From Streptomyces sp. H27-H1 (GTDB lineage: Bacteria > Actinomycetota > Actinomycetes > Streptomycetales > Streptomycetaceae), in NCBI RefSeq assembly GCF_026627445.1, contig NZ_JAPNLJ010000003.1:169614-233613 (forward strand): a stretch of 64,000 nucleotides of DNA. Reading direction: 5' to 3'. The notes beneath the pieces are model-generated. The model did no database searches, was not told where the DNA came from, and worked only from the letters and a program-made list of their open reading frames with translations. Made by a program: the position numbers and the translations under genes. Shown piece after piece: positions 1 through 8,912 of this stretch (the first letter of the stretch is position 1; each line of letters opens with the position of its first letter).

Positions 1-802
1 GGGTGTAGTGCGTACGGAACGTCTCCCGGCCGACCTCGTGGCCGGCCCGGACGAAGACGCGGTCGACGGAGACGTCGAATCCCTCCAGCGGGGTCTGTGC
101 CTCGCAGGTGGGGCCGGTGTCGGTGCGCTTCGCCGGCGGCGTGACGTGGGTCCGCGGGCCCTTGGTCGCGCGGATCTCGTCGTACTGCTTCGTGCCGAGC
201 AGGGTGACGGTCACCGAGGTGTCGGTGGACTTGGCGAGGACGGTGACCGGGGACCCGGAGTCGTTCTGCCAGCGCAGGTCGAGGGTGCCCCAGGCGACGG
301 TGGCCTCGCGGCCTTCCGGGTACCGCTCGATGTAGAAGGAGTGCGCCCCGTGCTCGACCGGCTTCAGGCCCGCGAAGAACATGGCGTTGTACATGGTCGT
401 CGCGACCGCGGAGACGCCGCCGCCGGGCGATTTCACGTAACGGCCGTCGTTGATCATGATGCCGTCGACGAAGCCGTTCTCCTTGGTGCGCTCACCCACC
501 GCCTGGTTGAAGCTCCAGATCTCGCCGGGCCGCACGACCGCGCCGTTGATCAGCTCCACGGCGCGCGCGATGTTGTGGGTGCGGTAGGGCGCGGCGGGAA
601 AGGCGACGGTGAAGGAGGAGAGCACCTGCTGCCCGGCGGGGGCCTGGGGGGCGGCCGTGTGGCCGGTCGCCCGGTCCGCCGCGGGCCCGTCGGCTGCGGC
701 CGCGGGACCGGCGGCCAGGCCCCCGAGGCCGAGTACGGCGGCGGTGCCCGCCGATATCAGGGCGATCCGCGTGGTGGCGGTACGGCCGTGGGCGCGTCGC
801 AT
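1..802 (-). CDS. VanW-family secreted protein (partial, 3' end outside window)
   Basis: The reading frame starts at ATG 802 behind a GGGAGA ribosome site and runs off the left edge without a stop. It opens with an export signal (basic MRRAHGR start, hydrophobic stretch, AAAADG cleavage region). The body carries the VanW-domain landmarks: a conserved IWSFNQAVG stretch, NDGRYVKSPGGGVSAVAT with its Gly-rich turn, then YPEGREATVAWG. VanW proteins occur in vancomycin-resistance clusters and as stand-alone secreted wall proteins; their biochemical role is unsettled. The C-terminal part cannot be judged. No van regulatory genes are adjacent, so a resistance role should not be assumed. Confidence 0.85.
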   Translation of the reverse strand, partial: MRRAHGRTATTRIALISAGTAAVLGLGGLAAGPAAAADGPAADRATGHTAAPQAPAGQQVLSSFTVAFPAAPYRTHNIARAVELINGAVVRPGEIWSFNQAVGERTKENGFVDGIMINDGRYVKSPGGGVSAVATTMYNAMFFAGLKPVEHGAHSFYIERYPEGREATVAWGTLDLRWQNDSGSPVTVLAKSTDTSVTVTLLGTKQYDEIRATKGPRTHVTPPAKRTDTGPTCEAQTPLEGFDVSVDRVFVRAGHEVGRETFRTHYT

Positions 803-842
803 GTCTCTCCCTGTCGCTCTGGAATCCCCGAACCACACAAGC

Positions 843-861
843 TTGGTCTAAATCGGACCAA
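843..861. promoter_or_regulatory. Inverted repeat in the VanW gene promoter region
   Basis: TTGGTC (843-848) and GACCAA (856-861) form a 6-bp inverted repeat with a 7-bp spacer, about 40 bp upstream of the VanW start. The half-sites resemble the TGGTC/GACCA elements of Streptomyces chitinase promoters and GntR/DasR-type operators, but the spacing differs from the DasR consensus. No regulator can be assigned. Confidence 0.35.
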
Positions 862-891
862 AAGGGCGAAAAATGTGCCGGTTCTCACGTG

Positions 892-936
892 GGCGGCCAG
901 GGCAGCCAGGGCAGCCAGGGCAGCCCGGGCAGCCCG
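892..936. repeat. 9-bp tandem repeat, five units
   Basis: Five consecutive 9-bp units (GGCGGCCAG, GGCAGCCAG twice, GGCAGCCCG twice) lie in the gap between the VanW gene and the end of the MFS gene. They are contiguous without spacers, so this is a short minisatellite and not a CRISPR array. Confidence 0.8.
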
Positions 937-959
937 GGAGGGTAGGGCGGGGAGCCGGC

Positions 960-2207
960 CTACGGAACCGACCGGATCCGTCGGACCAGCAGCGATCCCG
1001 CGAGGGCCAGCGCGCCCGCCAGGGCGTACAGGGCCGTGTACCCGCCGAGGTGGGTGACGACCGGGGCCGCGATCACCGGGGCCAGCACCTGCGGCAGTGC
1101 GTTGGCGATGTTGATGACGCCCAGGTCCTTGCCCCGGTCCTCGGCGGTCGGCAGTACGTCCGTGAGCAGGGCGAAGTCCACCGCCGTGTACACGCCGAAG
1201 CCGAGGCCCAGAATGAGTGAGGCGACGACCGCGCCGGTCCAGGTCTGCCAGACGGCGAGCAGCAGCGTGGCCGCGGCGATGACCAGCCCCGAGCGGATGA
1301 CGTAGGACTTCCGGCGGCCGCTGCGGTCCGACCGGACGCCGCTGATCACCACCGTGGAGAGCAGGGTGAGGGCGTTGAGCGCCGTGAGGATCAGGACGCC
1401 GGTGTCCGCGTCGCCCCCGTAGCGCACGGCGTCGGTCAGGTAGTACAGCAGGTACATCGTGCTGATGGAGTACGAGAGGTTCATCAGGAACCGGGTCAGC
1501 CAGGCCCAGCCGAAGTCGGGATGGCGGCGCGGGTCGATCCAGAAGCCGGTCACGAAGCTGCGCCACCGGAAGGCCGGCCGGGCGGCGCGGGCCAGCACCG
1601 AGTCCCGCCGCATCAGCAGGTACGGCACGGCCGCGAGCACGGAGAAGGCCGCGCAGGCCAGATAGCCGGCGGTGATCCCGCCCGCGACCGTGGCCAGCGC
1701 CGTGCCGACCAGGATCCCGATGACCTGGGAGACGCCGAGCCAGCCGCCGACCAGGCCGCGCTGCCGGGCCGGGACCTGGTCGGGGACGGCCGCGGTGAGC
1801 GCGGAGAAGGCCGCGTTGAGGGCGAGCTGGACCAGGCACCAGCCCGCGATCACCACCGCGAGGCTCTGCGCGAACCCGAGGACCACGAGGCCGGCGGCCC
1901 CGCCCGCCACTCCGCCCGCCACCCAGGGGATGCGGCGGCCCGCGCGCGCCGTCGTACGGTCGGACAGCGCTCCGAAGACGGGATTGGCGACCATCGAGAC
2001 GGCCGCTCCCAGCCCCGTCACCACGGCGAGCGTGGACGCCTTGTGGTCGGGGGTGAGGTGCTCGGCCTGGCGCGCCAGGAGCAGCTGCAGCGGTCCGAAC
2101 CAGCCGACCCAGACCCCGAGGTTCGCGAAGGACAGCGCGCTCACCCACCGGCCGCCGGGCGCCGCGGCGGTACCCGCATCCGCCGCGGCCTTCGGCCCGG
2201 CGGTCAC
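960..2207 (-). CDS. MFS transporter, probable sugar importer coupled to GH1
   Basis: A 415-residue membrane protein with about twelve hydrophobic segments. The loop GALSDRTTARAGRRIPW after the second segment is the MFS motif-A type signature, and a related GVRSDRSGRRK motif appears in the second half. The GTG start at 2207 overlaps the stop of the upstream beta-glucosidase gene in a GTGA quadruplet, so the two are translationally coupled. This pairing suggests uptake of a beta-linked oligosaccharide that the glucosidase then hydrolyses. The first 20 or so residues are a soluble Ala/Gly-rich leader. The family and coupling are clear; the substrate is inferred from the neighbour only. Confidence 0.88.
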   Translation of the reverse strand: MTAGPKAAADAGTAAAPGGRWVSALSFANLGVWVGWFGPLQLLLARQAEHLTPDHKASTLAVVTGLGAAVSMVANPVFGALSDRTTARAGRRIPWVAGGVAGGAAGLVVLGFAQSLAVVIAGWCLVQLALNAAFSALTAAVPDQVPARQRGLVGGWLGVSQVIGILVGTALATVAGGITAGYLACAAFSVLAAVPYLLMRRDSVLARAARPAFRWRSFVTGFWIDPRRHPDFGWAWLTRFLMNLSYSISTMYLLYYLTDAVRYGGDADTGVLILTALNALTLLSTVVISGVRSDRSGRRKSYVIRSGLVIAAATLLLAVWQTWTGAVVASLILGLGFGVYTAVDFALLTDVLPTAEDRGKDLGVINIANALPQVLAPVIAAPVVTHLGGYTALYALAGALALAGSLLVRRIRSVP

Positions 2208-3580
2208 CTGCCGCTCTTGATCAGGTCGCGGTACCAGGCGTACGACTCCTTGGGGGTCCGCGCCAGCGTCTCGTAGTTGACGTGGACCAGGCCGAACCGC
2301 TGCCGATAGCCCTCCGCCCACTCGAAGTTGTCCAGGATCGACCAGATGAAGTAGCCGCGGACGTCGGCGCCCTCGGCCATCGCCTCGTGCAGGGCGCGGA
2401 CGTGGCCCTCGTGATAGGCGATCCGGCGCGCGTCCTGGATCCTGCCCGTGCCCGGGTCGGGCCCGTCGCCGTACGAGCAGCCGTTCTCGGTGATGTACAG
2501 GGGCGGCAGCCGGTCGCCGTAGCGTGCGCGCAGGGTGGCCAGCAGTTCGCGCAGTCCGTCCGGGACCACCGGCCAGTCGAAGTCGGTGCGCTCGTACCCC
2601 TCGATCTCCCGGATGCCGAAGGGCAGGCCGGAGGGCATCTCGATGCCGCCGAAGGCGGAGGCGCCGGCCGGGGTGGGGGCGCCGACGAGCATCGGGTTGT
2701 AGTAGTTGACTCCGTACCAGTCCAGCGGGGCCGAGATGGCCTTGAGGTCCTGTGCCACCGGCCCGGGCAGGAGCGCCTCCAGGCCGGCCGGGTAGGCGCC
2801 GGTCAGGATCGGGTCCGAGAAGAGCCGGTTGGTGAGCGTGTCGTACAGCTCGGCCGCCTCCCGGTCCTCCTCGCTGTCCCCGGCGGTCCACACCGGGCTG
2901 TGCGAGGCGGCTATGCCGATGTGGCGGGCGCCCGCCGCGCGCAGGGCCTGTACGCCCAGACCGTGGGCCAGCAACTGGTGGTGGGCGGCGGGCAGGGCGT
3001 CGAAGACGAGCTGTTTGCCGGGGGCGTGCTCGCCGAGCCCGTACCCGAGGAGGGTGACCTCGGCGGGCTCGTTGATGGTGATCCACATGGGCACGCGGTC
3101 GGCGAGCCGTTCGGCGACCACCGTGGCGTACGCCGCGAACCGCTCGGCGGTGTCGCGCTTCAGCCAGCCGCCCCGCTCCTCCAGGGCGAGCGGGGTGTCC
3201 CAGTGGAAGAGGGTGGGTACCGGATCGATCCCCGCAGCGCACAGCTCGTCGACGAGCCGGTCGTAGAAGTCCAGCCCCGCCCGGTTGACGGCCCCCTGCC
3301 CGTCGGGCAGGACCCGGGACCAGGAGACGGAGAACCGGTAGGCGTCCACGCCCAGTCCGCCCATCAGGGCAACGTCCTCGCGGTAGCGGCGGTAGTGGTC
3401 GGTGGCCACCTCCGCGTGCGAGCCGTCCTTGACGCGCCCCTGCTCCCTGGTGAAGGCGTCCCAGGAGGAGGGCCCCCGGCCGTCGGCCGTCGGCGAGCCC
3501 TCGATCTGGAAGGCGGAGGCGGAGACCCCCCAGCGGAAGCCGGCCGGAAAACGGGGTACGGGCGGTACGGATGCGCTCAT
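2204..3580 (-). CDS. GH1 beta-glucosidase
   Basis: A 458-residue cytoplasmic glycoside hydrolase family 1 enzyme of normal family length, without a signal peptide. Visible signatures are the N-terminal FRWGVSASAFQIEG stretch, the acid/base motif TINEPAE (Glu about residue 171), and the nucleophile motif YITENGCSYG in the last quarter. GH1 enzymes release glucose from cellobiose and other beta-glucosides. It is first in a two-gene operon with the MFS transporter and lies near a secreted GH16 glucanase, consistent with intracellular hydrolysis of imported beta-glucan fragments. The exact substrate among beta-glucosides, galactosides or fucosides cannot be told from motifs. Confidence 0.93.
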   Translation of the reverse strand: MSASVPPVPRFPAGFRWGVSASAFQIEGSPTADGRGPSSWDAFTREQGRVKDGSHAEVATDHYRRYREDVALMGGLGVDAYRFSVSWSRVLPDGQGAVNRAGLDFYDRLVDELCAAGIDPVPTLFHWDTPLALEERGGWLKRDTAERFAAYATVVAERLADRVPMWITINEPAEVTLLGYGLGEHAPGKQLVFDALPAAHHQLLAHGLGVQALRAAGARHIGIAASHSPVWTAGDSEEDREAAELYDTLTNRLFSDPILTGAYPAGLEALLPGPVAQDLKAISAPLDWYGVNYYNPMLVGAPTPAGASAFGGIEMPSGLPFGIREIEGYERTDFDWPVVPDGLRELLATLRARYGDRLPPLYITENGCSYGDGPDPGTGRIQDARRIAYHEGHVRALHEAMAEGADVRGYFIWSILDNFEWAEGYRQRFGLVHVNYETLARTPKESYAWYRDLIKSGR

Positions 3581-3713
3581 GCGGACTCGCTTAGGTCGGG
3601 GACGCGCGGGATCCCCGGCACGGGTGCGGGGACGCGCCGGCGGGCGCGCTGCTCACGGCACTTTCGGGTCCCCGGACCCGCCCTGTCAATGGAAAGTGAA
3701 CAATTCTCAACTT

Positions 3714-4268
3714 TTACCGTGCCGCGTCGAGCAGGGCCAGCTGCTCCGAGCCGGCCTCCTCCATCTCCCCGGCGAGCTCCCGCGCCTCCCCGGCCCCGCC
3801 CGAGGCCCGTTCGCCCGCGCAGAGCAGCAGGGACTGGGTGAGGTGTGCGCGCAGGGCGGCGGCGTAGACCCGGTCGAATTCCTCCCCCGACAGCGCCCCG
3901 GCCCTGCGCACGGTGTCGGCGGTGACCATGCCCGGCATGTCGTGCCCCTCGTGCGGGCGGGTGTCGGGCGCCGCGGACCGCGCCAGGAGCCCGCGCAGAT
4001 CAGCCAGTTCGGCCCCCTGCCTTTGTGCCGCCCGCTCCGCGAACCGGGCCAGCGCCGGATCCCCGGCCCGCCCCGGCGCCAGATCCGTCAGCAGCCGGGC
4101 CCGCTCGTCCATCGGGATCATCAGCTGGATCCAGGAGATGTCGGTGGCGTTGAAGGCCGCTGCCCGCGGCGGCCCGCTCACCGGCTGCGCAGCGCAGCCG
4201 GCGAGCAGGAACACCGCGAGCAGGGCCCACGCCGGCCGCCGGGTCAGAACGTACCGGCGGAGTTGCAC
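3714..4268 (-). CDS. DUF305-like secreted lipoprotein
   Basis: I start it at GTG 4268, because this gives MQLRRYVLTRRPAWALLAVF followed by the lipobox LLAGC, a complete lipoprotein signal; the only later in-frame start lies inside the hydrophobic core. The start overlaps the end of the upstream gene by 25 bp. The 184-residue product has the two-part DUF305 layout: SWIQLMIPMDERARLL near residue 45 and a second helix with LRAHLTQSLLL. The usual paired histidines after LMIP are MD here, so the presumed metal site is degenerate. A HEGHDMPGM segment sits in the linker. Function in the family is unknown; periplasmic-side copper or metal handling is often suggested. Confidence 0.72.
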   Translation of the reverse strand: MQLRRYVLTRRPAWALLAVFLLAGCAAQPVSGPPRAAAFNATDISWIQLMIPMDERARLLTDLAPGRAGDPALARFAERAAQRQGAELADLRGLLARSAAPDTRPHEGHDMPGMVTADTVRRAGALSGEEFDRVYAAALRAHLTQSLLLCAGERASGGAGEARELAGEMEEAGSEQLALLDAAR

Positions 4269-5614
4269 TTGGCGCTCTGAACGACGCAGTCCTTCACACG
4301 CTGCCCGAGGGCCGCGTTGTCCCAGGCGTTGAAGAAGTCGCCGTGGATGGAAGAGGCCATGCCCGAGGCCAGGGAGAGGCCGTCCGGGTTTCCGCCGGTC
4401 GGATAGCCGATCACGAAGGAGACCGAGGGGATGGCCACCGGATAGGCGCCCCCGCACTTGCCGTTGTAGGTCGTGAAGGACACGTGCGACTTGTGGTCGG
4501 GACTGTCGAGGTGCTTGCCGTCCCAGCAGTCGGGGAAGACGAGCTGGTACACGAGCGTGGCCTTCGGCGCGCACACCGGCCAGTTGCCGTCCGAGCTGCG
4601 GCCGATCTCCCCGCCCTCGCCCGCACAGTAGAACTGGTTGACCGAGCCGGCCGGAGTGGGCACCTGTGACTTGGCGTTGCCCGCGATCATCCGGAAGCCC
4701 TGGGGGAACGGCACCGTCGCCGTGGGATCGGGCAGCCGGGACCCGTAGTAGACGACCATGCCCTCGGGCTCGACGGCGTTGCCGCGCTCGTACAGGGTCG
4801 GAATCCAGTAGCTGGACAGGTCCTTGGCGGGGGTGCAGCTCGTCGCGGTGTGCGACAGCAACGACTCCGTCGTGGTGAACGCGTCCGTGCTGCGGTTGCC
4901 GAAAAAGCTGTGCATGTGGGAGGCGCCCGGCAGCCCCGGGGCCACGATCGGGTCGTCGGGCTTGGAGTGGCTGTAGACGCAGGTGGCGTTGAACTCGGGT
5001 ACCCGGACGGAATTCGCGGGCACCGGCGCGGGGGTCATCGCCCGGAACTGGGCCAGTTGGGCGTCCCACTTCGCCTGGTCGATCGACACCCAGCCCGGCG
5101 AGGAACCGGCTCCGAACGAGAACCAGTTGACGTTCACGAAGTCCCCGGCCCCAGTGCTGCGCATGACCGCGAACACCGACTGGGAGCCGGCGGGATGGGT
5201 GGCCACGTCGGCGGTCCGCGTGGCCCAGCTCTGCCAGCCACCGGTGGCCGCGATGTCGAACTGTGCGAACAGCGGGCCCGTCGGAGAACCGGTGCGCAGC
5301 TCGATGGCGCCGGGACCGCCGATGGCCGAGGCCACCCGCGCCGAGACCGTCAGCGGGCCGGAGGCGCCCAGGTCGACGTTGTCGAAGCGCATCCAGTCGC
5401 CGTTCGCGAGGTACGCGGCGTTCTGGCCGCCACCCGTGTCGCCGGTCGTTTCGAGTCCTACACCGGACTGCGCCGCGTAGGACTCGGCCTGGACCAGGAC
5501 GGTGTCGGCGGCCCGGGCGGGCGCGCTGGTCACCGTGGCACCGAGGCTCGCGGCCAGGGCGGTTGCCAGTGCGCCCGCGAGGAGGGCGTGGAGCGTGAAC
5601 CGGGGTTTTCGCAT
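4244..5614 (-). CDS. Secreted CBM6/35-like plus DUF1996 protein
   Basis: A 456-residue exported protein. Residues 1-35 are a signal peptide ending in APARA. Residues about 37-165 form a beta-sandwich carbohydrate-binding module of the CBM6/CBM35 type (AESYAAQSG, then GDWMRFDNVDLG and VNWFSFG). The rest is a DUF1996 domain with its hallmark GASHMHSFFGNRSTDAF, a conserved FPDCWDGKHLDSPDH segment and several cysteines. DUF1996 proteins are widespread in secreted polysaccharide-associated proteins; catalysis is not established. It lies between a DUF305 gene and a GH16 glucanase on the same strand, suggesting a role at the polysaccharide surface. A second DUF1996 gene occurs at 57.4 kb. Confidence 0.85.
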   Translation of the reverse strand: MRKPRFTLHALLAGALATALAASLGATVTSAPARAADTVLVQAESYAAQSGVGLETTGDTGGGQNAAYLANGDWMRFDNVDLGASGPLTVSARVASAIGGPGAIELRTGSPTGPLFAQFDIAATGGWQSWATRTADVATHPAGSQSVFAVMRSTGAGDFVNVNWFSFGAGSSPGWVSIDQAKWDAQLAQFRAMTPAPVPANSVRVPEFNATCVYSHSKPDDPIVAPGLPGASHMHSFFGNRSTDAFTTTESLLSHTATSCTPAKDLSSYWIPTLYERGNAVEPEGMVVYYGSRLPDPTATVPFPQGFRMIAGNAKSQVPTPAGSVNQFYCAGEGGEIGRSSDGNWPVCAPKATLVYQLVFPDCWDGKHLDSPDHKSHVSFTTYNGKCGGAYPVAIPSVSFVIGYPTGGNPDGLSLASGMASSIHGDFFNAWDNAALGQRVKDCVVQSAKCNSAGTF

Positions 5615-5683
5615 GACGATTCCTTGTCTGTCGGTGGGGGAGGGGAAAGGGGCTGCCGATGGTGGCCGGGCAGCCCCGGCGGG

Positions 5684-7402
5684 TCACTGGTAGACGCGCA
5701 CGTAGTCGACGAGCATCCGGGCCGGGAACGGCGTGGTGGCATCCGTCGGACCGGGCCAGTCACCGCCCACCGCGAGGTTGAGGATCATGTAGGAGGGGTG
5801 GTCGAAGACCCACGGACCGCGGGTGCGTTCCACCGTCTCCTTGTCGAGGGTGAAGACGGTCCGCCCGTCCAGGCTGTAGACGATGCCCTTGCTGTTCCAG
5901 TCGGCGGCCCAGACGTGGAAGTCGTCGGAGAAGTCGGCGTCCTGGGGCAGCTTGTACGGGCCGCCGATCCCGCCGCCGCCGTTGTAGGCGGGCGCGTGGA
6001 CGGTGGAGTACGAGGTCTTCACGTCCTTGCCGAGGACCTCCATGATGTCGACCTCGCCGTTGTACGGCCACGGCCGCCCGGTCAGGAAGTCGCCGCCCAT
6101 CATCCAGAACGCCGGCCACAGCCCATTGCCCTTGGGGACCTTGATCCGGGCCTCGACGCGCCCGTACGTGAACTGGAAGGTGGCCCCGGTGTTCATCCTG
6201 GCGGAGGTGTACTGGCAGGTCGTACTGCCGGTCAGCGGGTCGGGCGGGCAGCCCTTGCCGGGCGTGGCCTCCTTGCGGGCCTCCATGACGAGGTGGCCCG
6301 CTCCGTCCATCGCGGCGTTCTGGTGGTCGGTGTAGTACTCCAGCTCGCCGTTCTGCCCGGTGCCCGGGTCCGCCCTCCACTTCGCCTGGTCGGGCTTGCC
6401 GGCCGCGGGGCCGTCGAACTCGTCGCTCCACACCAGCCTCGGCGGGTTCGCCGGGTCCGGCGGGAGCGGCGGGGGAGTCACCGGGGCGCCGCCGGTGCCG
6501 TACACCTGGAACTCCCACAGGGAGTATCCGTACGGGGTCGCGCGCTCGGTGCCGTACATCCGCACGTACCGTCCGGAGCCCGAGACGGTCAGGGTCTGCT
6601 TGAAGCCCGTGCCCGCCGTCGTGGAGTAGACGGACGTCCACGTGTTCCCGTCCGGGGAGACCTGGATCTGGAAGGACTTGGCGTACGCCGGATCCCACTG
6701 GAGGGCCACCTTGTGGATCTGCGCGGGCGCGCCGAGGTCCACGGAGATCCAGCCGGGATCCGTCCAGCCGGTGGTCGGGCTGGTCGCCCAACGGGAGGCG
6801 GGATCACGGTCGAAGGCCCTGGCGGGCGTGCACTCCCAGCAGTTCCCGTCGGCCTGCGCGGAGGATGCCGCGCCCGTCCTGCCGTAGGAGAGGAGCGCGT
6901 CGCCGCCGCCGTCACCGCTGCCGGGGGTTCCGTAGACCTGGAACTCCCAGAGCGAGTAGCCGTATCCGGTGGCGCGCTGGGTTCCGTACATCCGCACGTA
7001 GCGGCCGGTTCCGGACACGGCCAGGTTCTGGGCGCCGCCGGCGCCGGAGGTCGTCCCGTAGACCGTGGTCCAGTTCGTGGCGTCGGCCGAGACCTGGATC
7101 TGGAGCGCCTTGGCGTAGGCGCCCTCCCAGTTGAGGGAGACCCTGCTGATGGCGGCGGTGGCCCCCAGGTCCACCTGGATCCACTGCGGGTCCGTGAAGG
7201 CGCTGGACCAGCGGGTGCCCTGGTTCCCGTCGACGGCGCTCGCGGGGGTGTAGCCGGGCTCGCTGCCGGACACGGTGACCGGCTTGCCCTGCGACAGGAG
7301 GGTTTCGGCGGCCCGGGCGGGGGAGGCGGGGAGGGTGCTGAAGGTGAGGAGGGTGAGCGCGACGGCGAGGAATAAGCCGAGGCGGCGCAGCGACGGAGGC
7401 AC
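5684..7402 (-). CDS. Secreted GH16 beta-glucanase with two discoidin (CBM32-like) modules
   Basis: I choose GTG 7402 because AGGAG lies six bases upstream and the product then begins with a clean signal peptide (MPPSLRRLGLFLAVALTLL, ending ASPARAAE). Of 572 residues, about 35-165 and 170-305 are two F5/8 type C repeats (both contain GRYVRMYGT and GYSLWEFQVYGT). After a proline-rich linker, a GH16 domain follows with catalytic motif GEVDIMEVLG (ExDxxE) and the expected LVWSDEFDG start. GH16 enzymes cleave beta-1,3 or beta-1,3-1,4 glucans such as laminarin. A GGGAGCGCTCCC operator lies about 105 bp upstream and a LacI regulator is divergently encoded, so sugar-induced control is likely. Confidence 0.92.
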   Translation of the reverse strand: MPPSLRRLGLFLAVALTLLTFSTLPASPARAAETLLSQGKPVTVSGSEPGYTPASAVDGNQGTRWSSAFTDPQWIQVDLGATAAISRVSLNWEGAYAKALQIQVSADATNWTTVYGTTSGAGGAQNLAVSGTGRYVRMYGTQRATGYGYSLWEFQVYGTPGSGDGGGDALLSYGRTGAASSAQADGNCWECTPARAFDRDPASRWATSPTTGWTDPGWISVDLGAPAQIHKVALQWDPAYAKSFQIQVSPDGNTWTSVYSTTAGTGFKQTLTVSGSGRYVRMYGTERATPYGYSLWEFQVYGTGGAPVTPPPLPPDPANPPRLVWSDEFDGPAAGKPDQAKWRADPGTGQNGELEYYTDHQNAAMDGAGHLVMEARKEATPGKGCPPDPLTGSTTCQYTSARMNTGATFQFTYGRVEARIKVPKGNGLWPAFWMMGGDFLTGRPWPYNGEVDIMEVLGKDVKTSYSTVHAPAYNGGGGIGGPYKLPQDADFSDDFHVWAADWNSKGIVYSLDGRTVFTLDKETVERTRGPWVFDHPSYMILNLAVGGDWPGPTDATTPFPARMLVDYVRVYQ

Positions 7403-7505
7403 GGCGGCTCCTGAAGGCGAGGGGGGAAGAGTCGAGGGGGGAGGAAGTGATGGGGGAGGAAGTGATGGGGAGGAGACGGAAGGGCGGGGGATCCTGAGGG
7501 CGCCG

Positions 7506-7517
7506 GGGAGCGCTCCC
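7506..7517. promoter_or_regulatory. GGGAGCGCTCCC palindromic operator
   Basis: A perfect 12-bp palindrome upstream of the GH16 start. It matches the core of the TGGGAGCGCTCCCA operator known for CebR-type LacI repressors of cellulose and beta-glucan genes in Streptomyces. The neighbouring LacI gene makes binding likely, though the regulator could also be CebR itself encoded elsewhere. Confidence 0.7.
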
Positions 7518-7606
7518 TGAGGGGTGAGGATGGGGCGGCCCCTCAGAGCTGTCAAGGTGTCCCGTCATCGCGTGGAAATACCGGCGGCACCGGTTCGTTG
7601 CCTGAT

Positions 7607-7617
7607 GGAGCGTTCTC
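7607..7617. promoter_or_regulatory. LacI-type half-degenerate operator, copy 1
   Basis: GGAGCGTTCTC here is the exact reverse complement of GAGAACGCTCC at 7757-7767. Both resemble the GGAGCGCTCC palindrome with one altered arm. The pair brackets most of the GH16-LacI intergenic region (7403-7818), which otherwise shows only a TTGACA hexamer at 7722-7727 as a possible -35 element. Confidence 0.5.
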
Positions 7618-7755
7618 TCAGTACCCGCACGCCCCACGGTGAACCGGCTGACCAGCGAGAAGCCCGCACAGTCGGCTCCCCGACCTGTGGCTGAAGGCAA
7701 CACCCGCCAGGCCGCATACTGTTGACAGTCGATCAGGCGCCGGGCCACCATCTCC

Positions 7756-7767
7756 GGAGAACGCTCC
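7756..7767. promoter_or_regulatory. LacI-type half-degenerate operator, copy 2
   Basis: GGAGAACGCTCC lies about 50 bp upstream of the LacI gene, in inverted orientation to the copy at 7607. The location fits autoregulation of the repressor gene; binding is inferred. Confidence 0.5.
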
Positions 7768-7818
7768 CCCGCGGGCCGGCTGCCCGACCCGCAGGCGCCA
7801 CCGAACGAACGGGCCGGA

Positions 7819-8811
7819 ATGAGAAGACCCACGCTGGAAGTGGTCGCGGCCCGTGCGGGCGTGTCCAGATCGAGCGTTTCCCGTGTGGTCAACGGCGAGA
7901 CCACGGTCGCGCCCGAGATCCGCGAGGTCGTCATGCGGGCCGTGCGCGAACTGGGCTACGTGCCCAACGCCGCCGCCCGCAACCTGGTCACCCGCCGCAC
8001 CCACGCGGTGGCCGTGGTCGTCTCCGACCCTCCCCAGGGAGTGCTCTCCGACGACCCCCTCTTCTCCACCGTCGTGCGCGCCGTCAGCAGGGAGCTGGAG
8101 TCCGCCGGAAAACAGGTCGTGCTCATGCTCGCCGAATCCGACCGGAGCCGGTCCCGGGTCGAGGAGTACGTGGCCGGCGGGCACGTGGACGGCGTCATGC
8201 TCGTCGCCCTGCACGGCGCGGATCCGCTGCCCGCCGCGCTGGCCAGGACCGGCCTGCCGGTCGCCTCGTTCAACCGCACCTCCGCCCAGGACGTGCCGTA
8301 CGTGGAACTGGACAACGCGGCCGGCGCCACGCTCGCCGTACGCCACCTCTTGGAGCGGGGCCGGCGCCGGATCGCCACCATCACCGGGCCCCTGGACCTC
8401 TTCGAGGCGCGCGAGCGTCTCGACGGCTACCGCGCCGCCCTGCGCGACACCGGCCGCCGGTCCATCGTGGCGCTGGGCGATTTCACCAGGGCCTCCGGGG
8501 CCGAGGCCATGCGGCAGCTGCTGGAGGACGACCCTGCGCTGGACGCGGTGTTCGCGGCGAACGACCTGATGGCGATCGGCGCCCTGCGCACCCTGCGACA
8601 GGCGGGCCGCCGGGTCCCCGAGGACGTGGCCGTCGTCGGCTTCGACGACATAGAGGCCGCCGCGTACACCGTCCCAGCCCTCACCTCCGTACGCAGCCCC
8701 ATGGCCGACCAGGCCACGGCCACGGTGCGGCTGCTCCTGGGGCTGATCGAGGGGGGCTCCAGGGAACCGGTGGTCATGCCGAACGCGCTCGTGATCCGCG
8801 AATCGACCTGA
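7819..8811 (+). CDS. LacI-family transcriptional regulator
   Basis: A 330-residue LacI/GalR protein. The N-terminal helix-turn-helix plus hinge reads TLEVVAARAGVSRSSVSRVV and then YVPNAAARNLV. The rest is a periplasmic-binding-protein-like sensor ending with the usual PEDVAVVGFDDIE and LTSVRSPM segments. It is divergent from the secreted GH16 glucanase, and the 416-bp region between them holds three GGAGCGCTCC-like sites. I infer that it represses the beta-glucan genes until an oligosaccharide binds. The effector is unknown; it is probably not CebR itself because no ceb transport genes are adjacent. Confidence 0.92.
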   Translation: MRRPTLEVVAARAGVSRSSVSRVVNGETTVAPEIREVVMRAVRELGYVPNAAARNLVTRRTHAVAVVVSDPPQGVLSDDPLFSTVVRAVSRELESAGKQVVLMLAESDRSRSRVEEYVAGGHVDGVMLVALHGADPLPAALARTGLPVASFNRTSAQDVPYVELDNAAGATLAVRHLLERGRRRIATITGPLDLFEARERLDGYRAALRDTGRRSIVALGDFTRASGAEAMRQLLEDDPALDAVFAANDLMAIGALRTLRQAGRRVPEDVAVVGFDDIEAAAYTVPALTSVRSPMADQATATVRLLLGLIEGGSREPVVMPNALVIREST

Positions 8812-8912
8812 CCGCACGCTCCTCGCGGCCGCCCGGGGGGGCTTGGCCGTACGGTGCGCACGGCCGCACGGCGGGCTTGGCCGTTGCGGGTGCGCGTGGC
8901 CGGCGGCTCGCT

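Noticed and set aside
1..802. Vancomycin resistance gene cluster
   Set aside because: VanW-family genes are common singly, and the VanX-like gene is 10 kb away; vanH, vanA and vanRS are absent.
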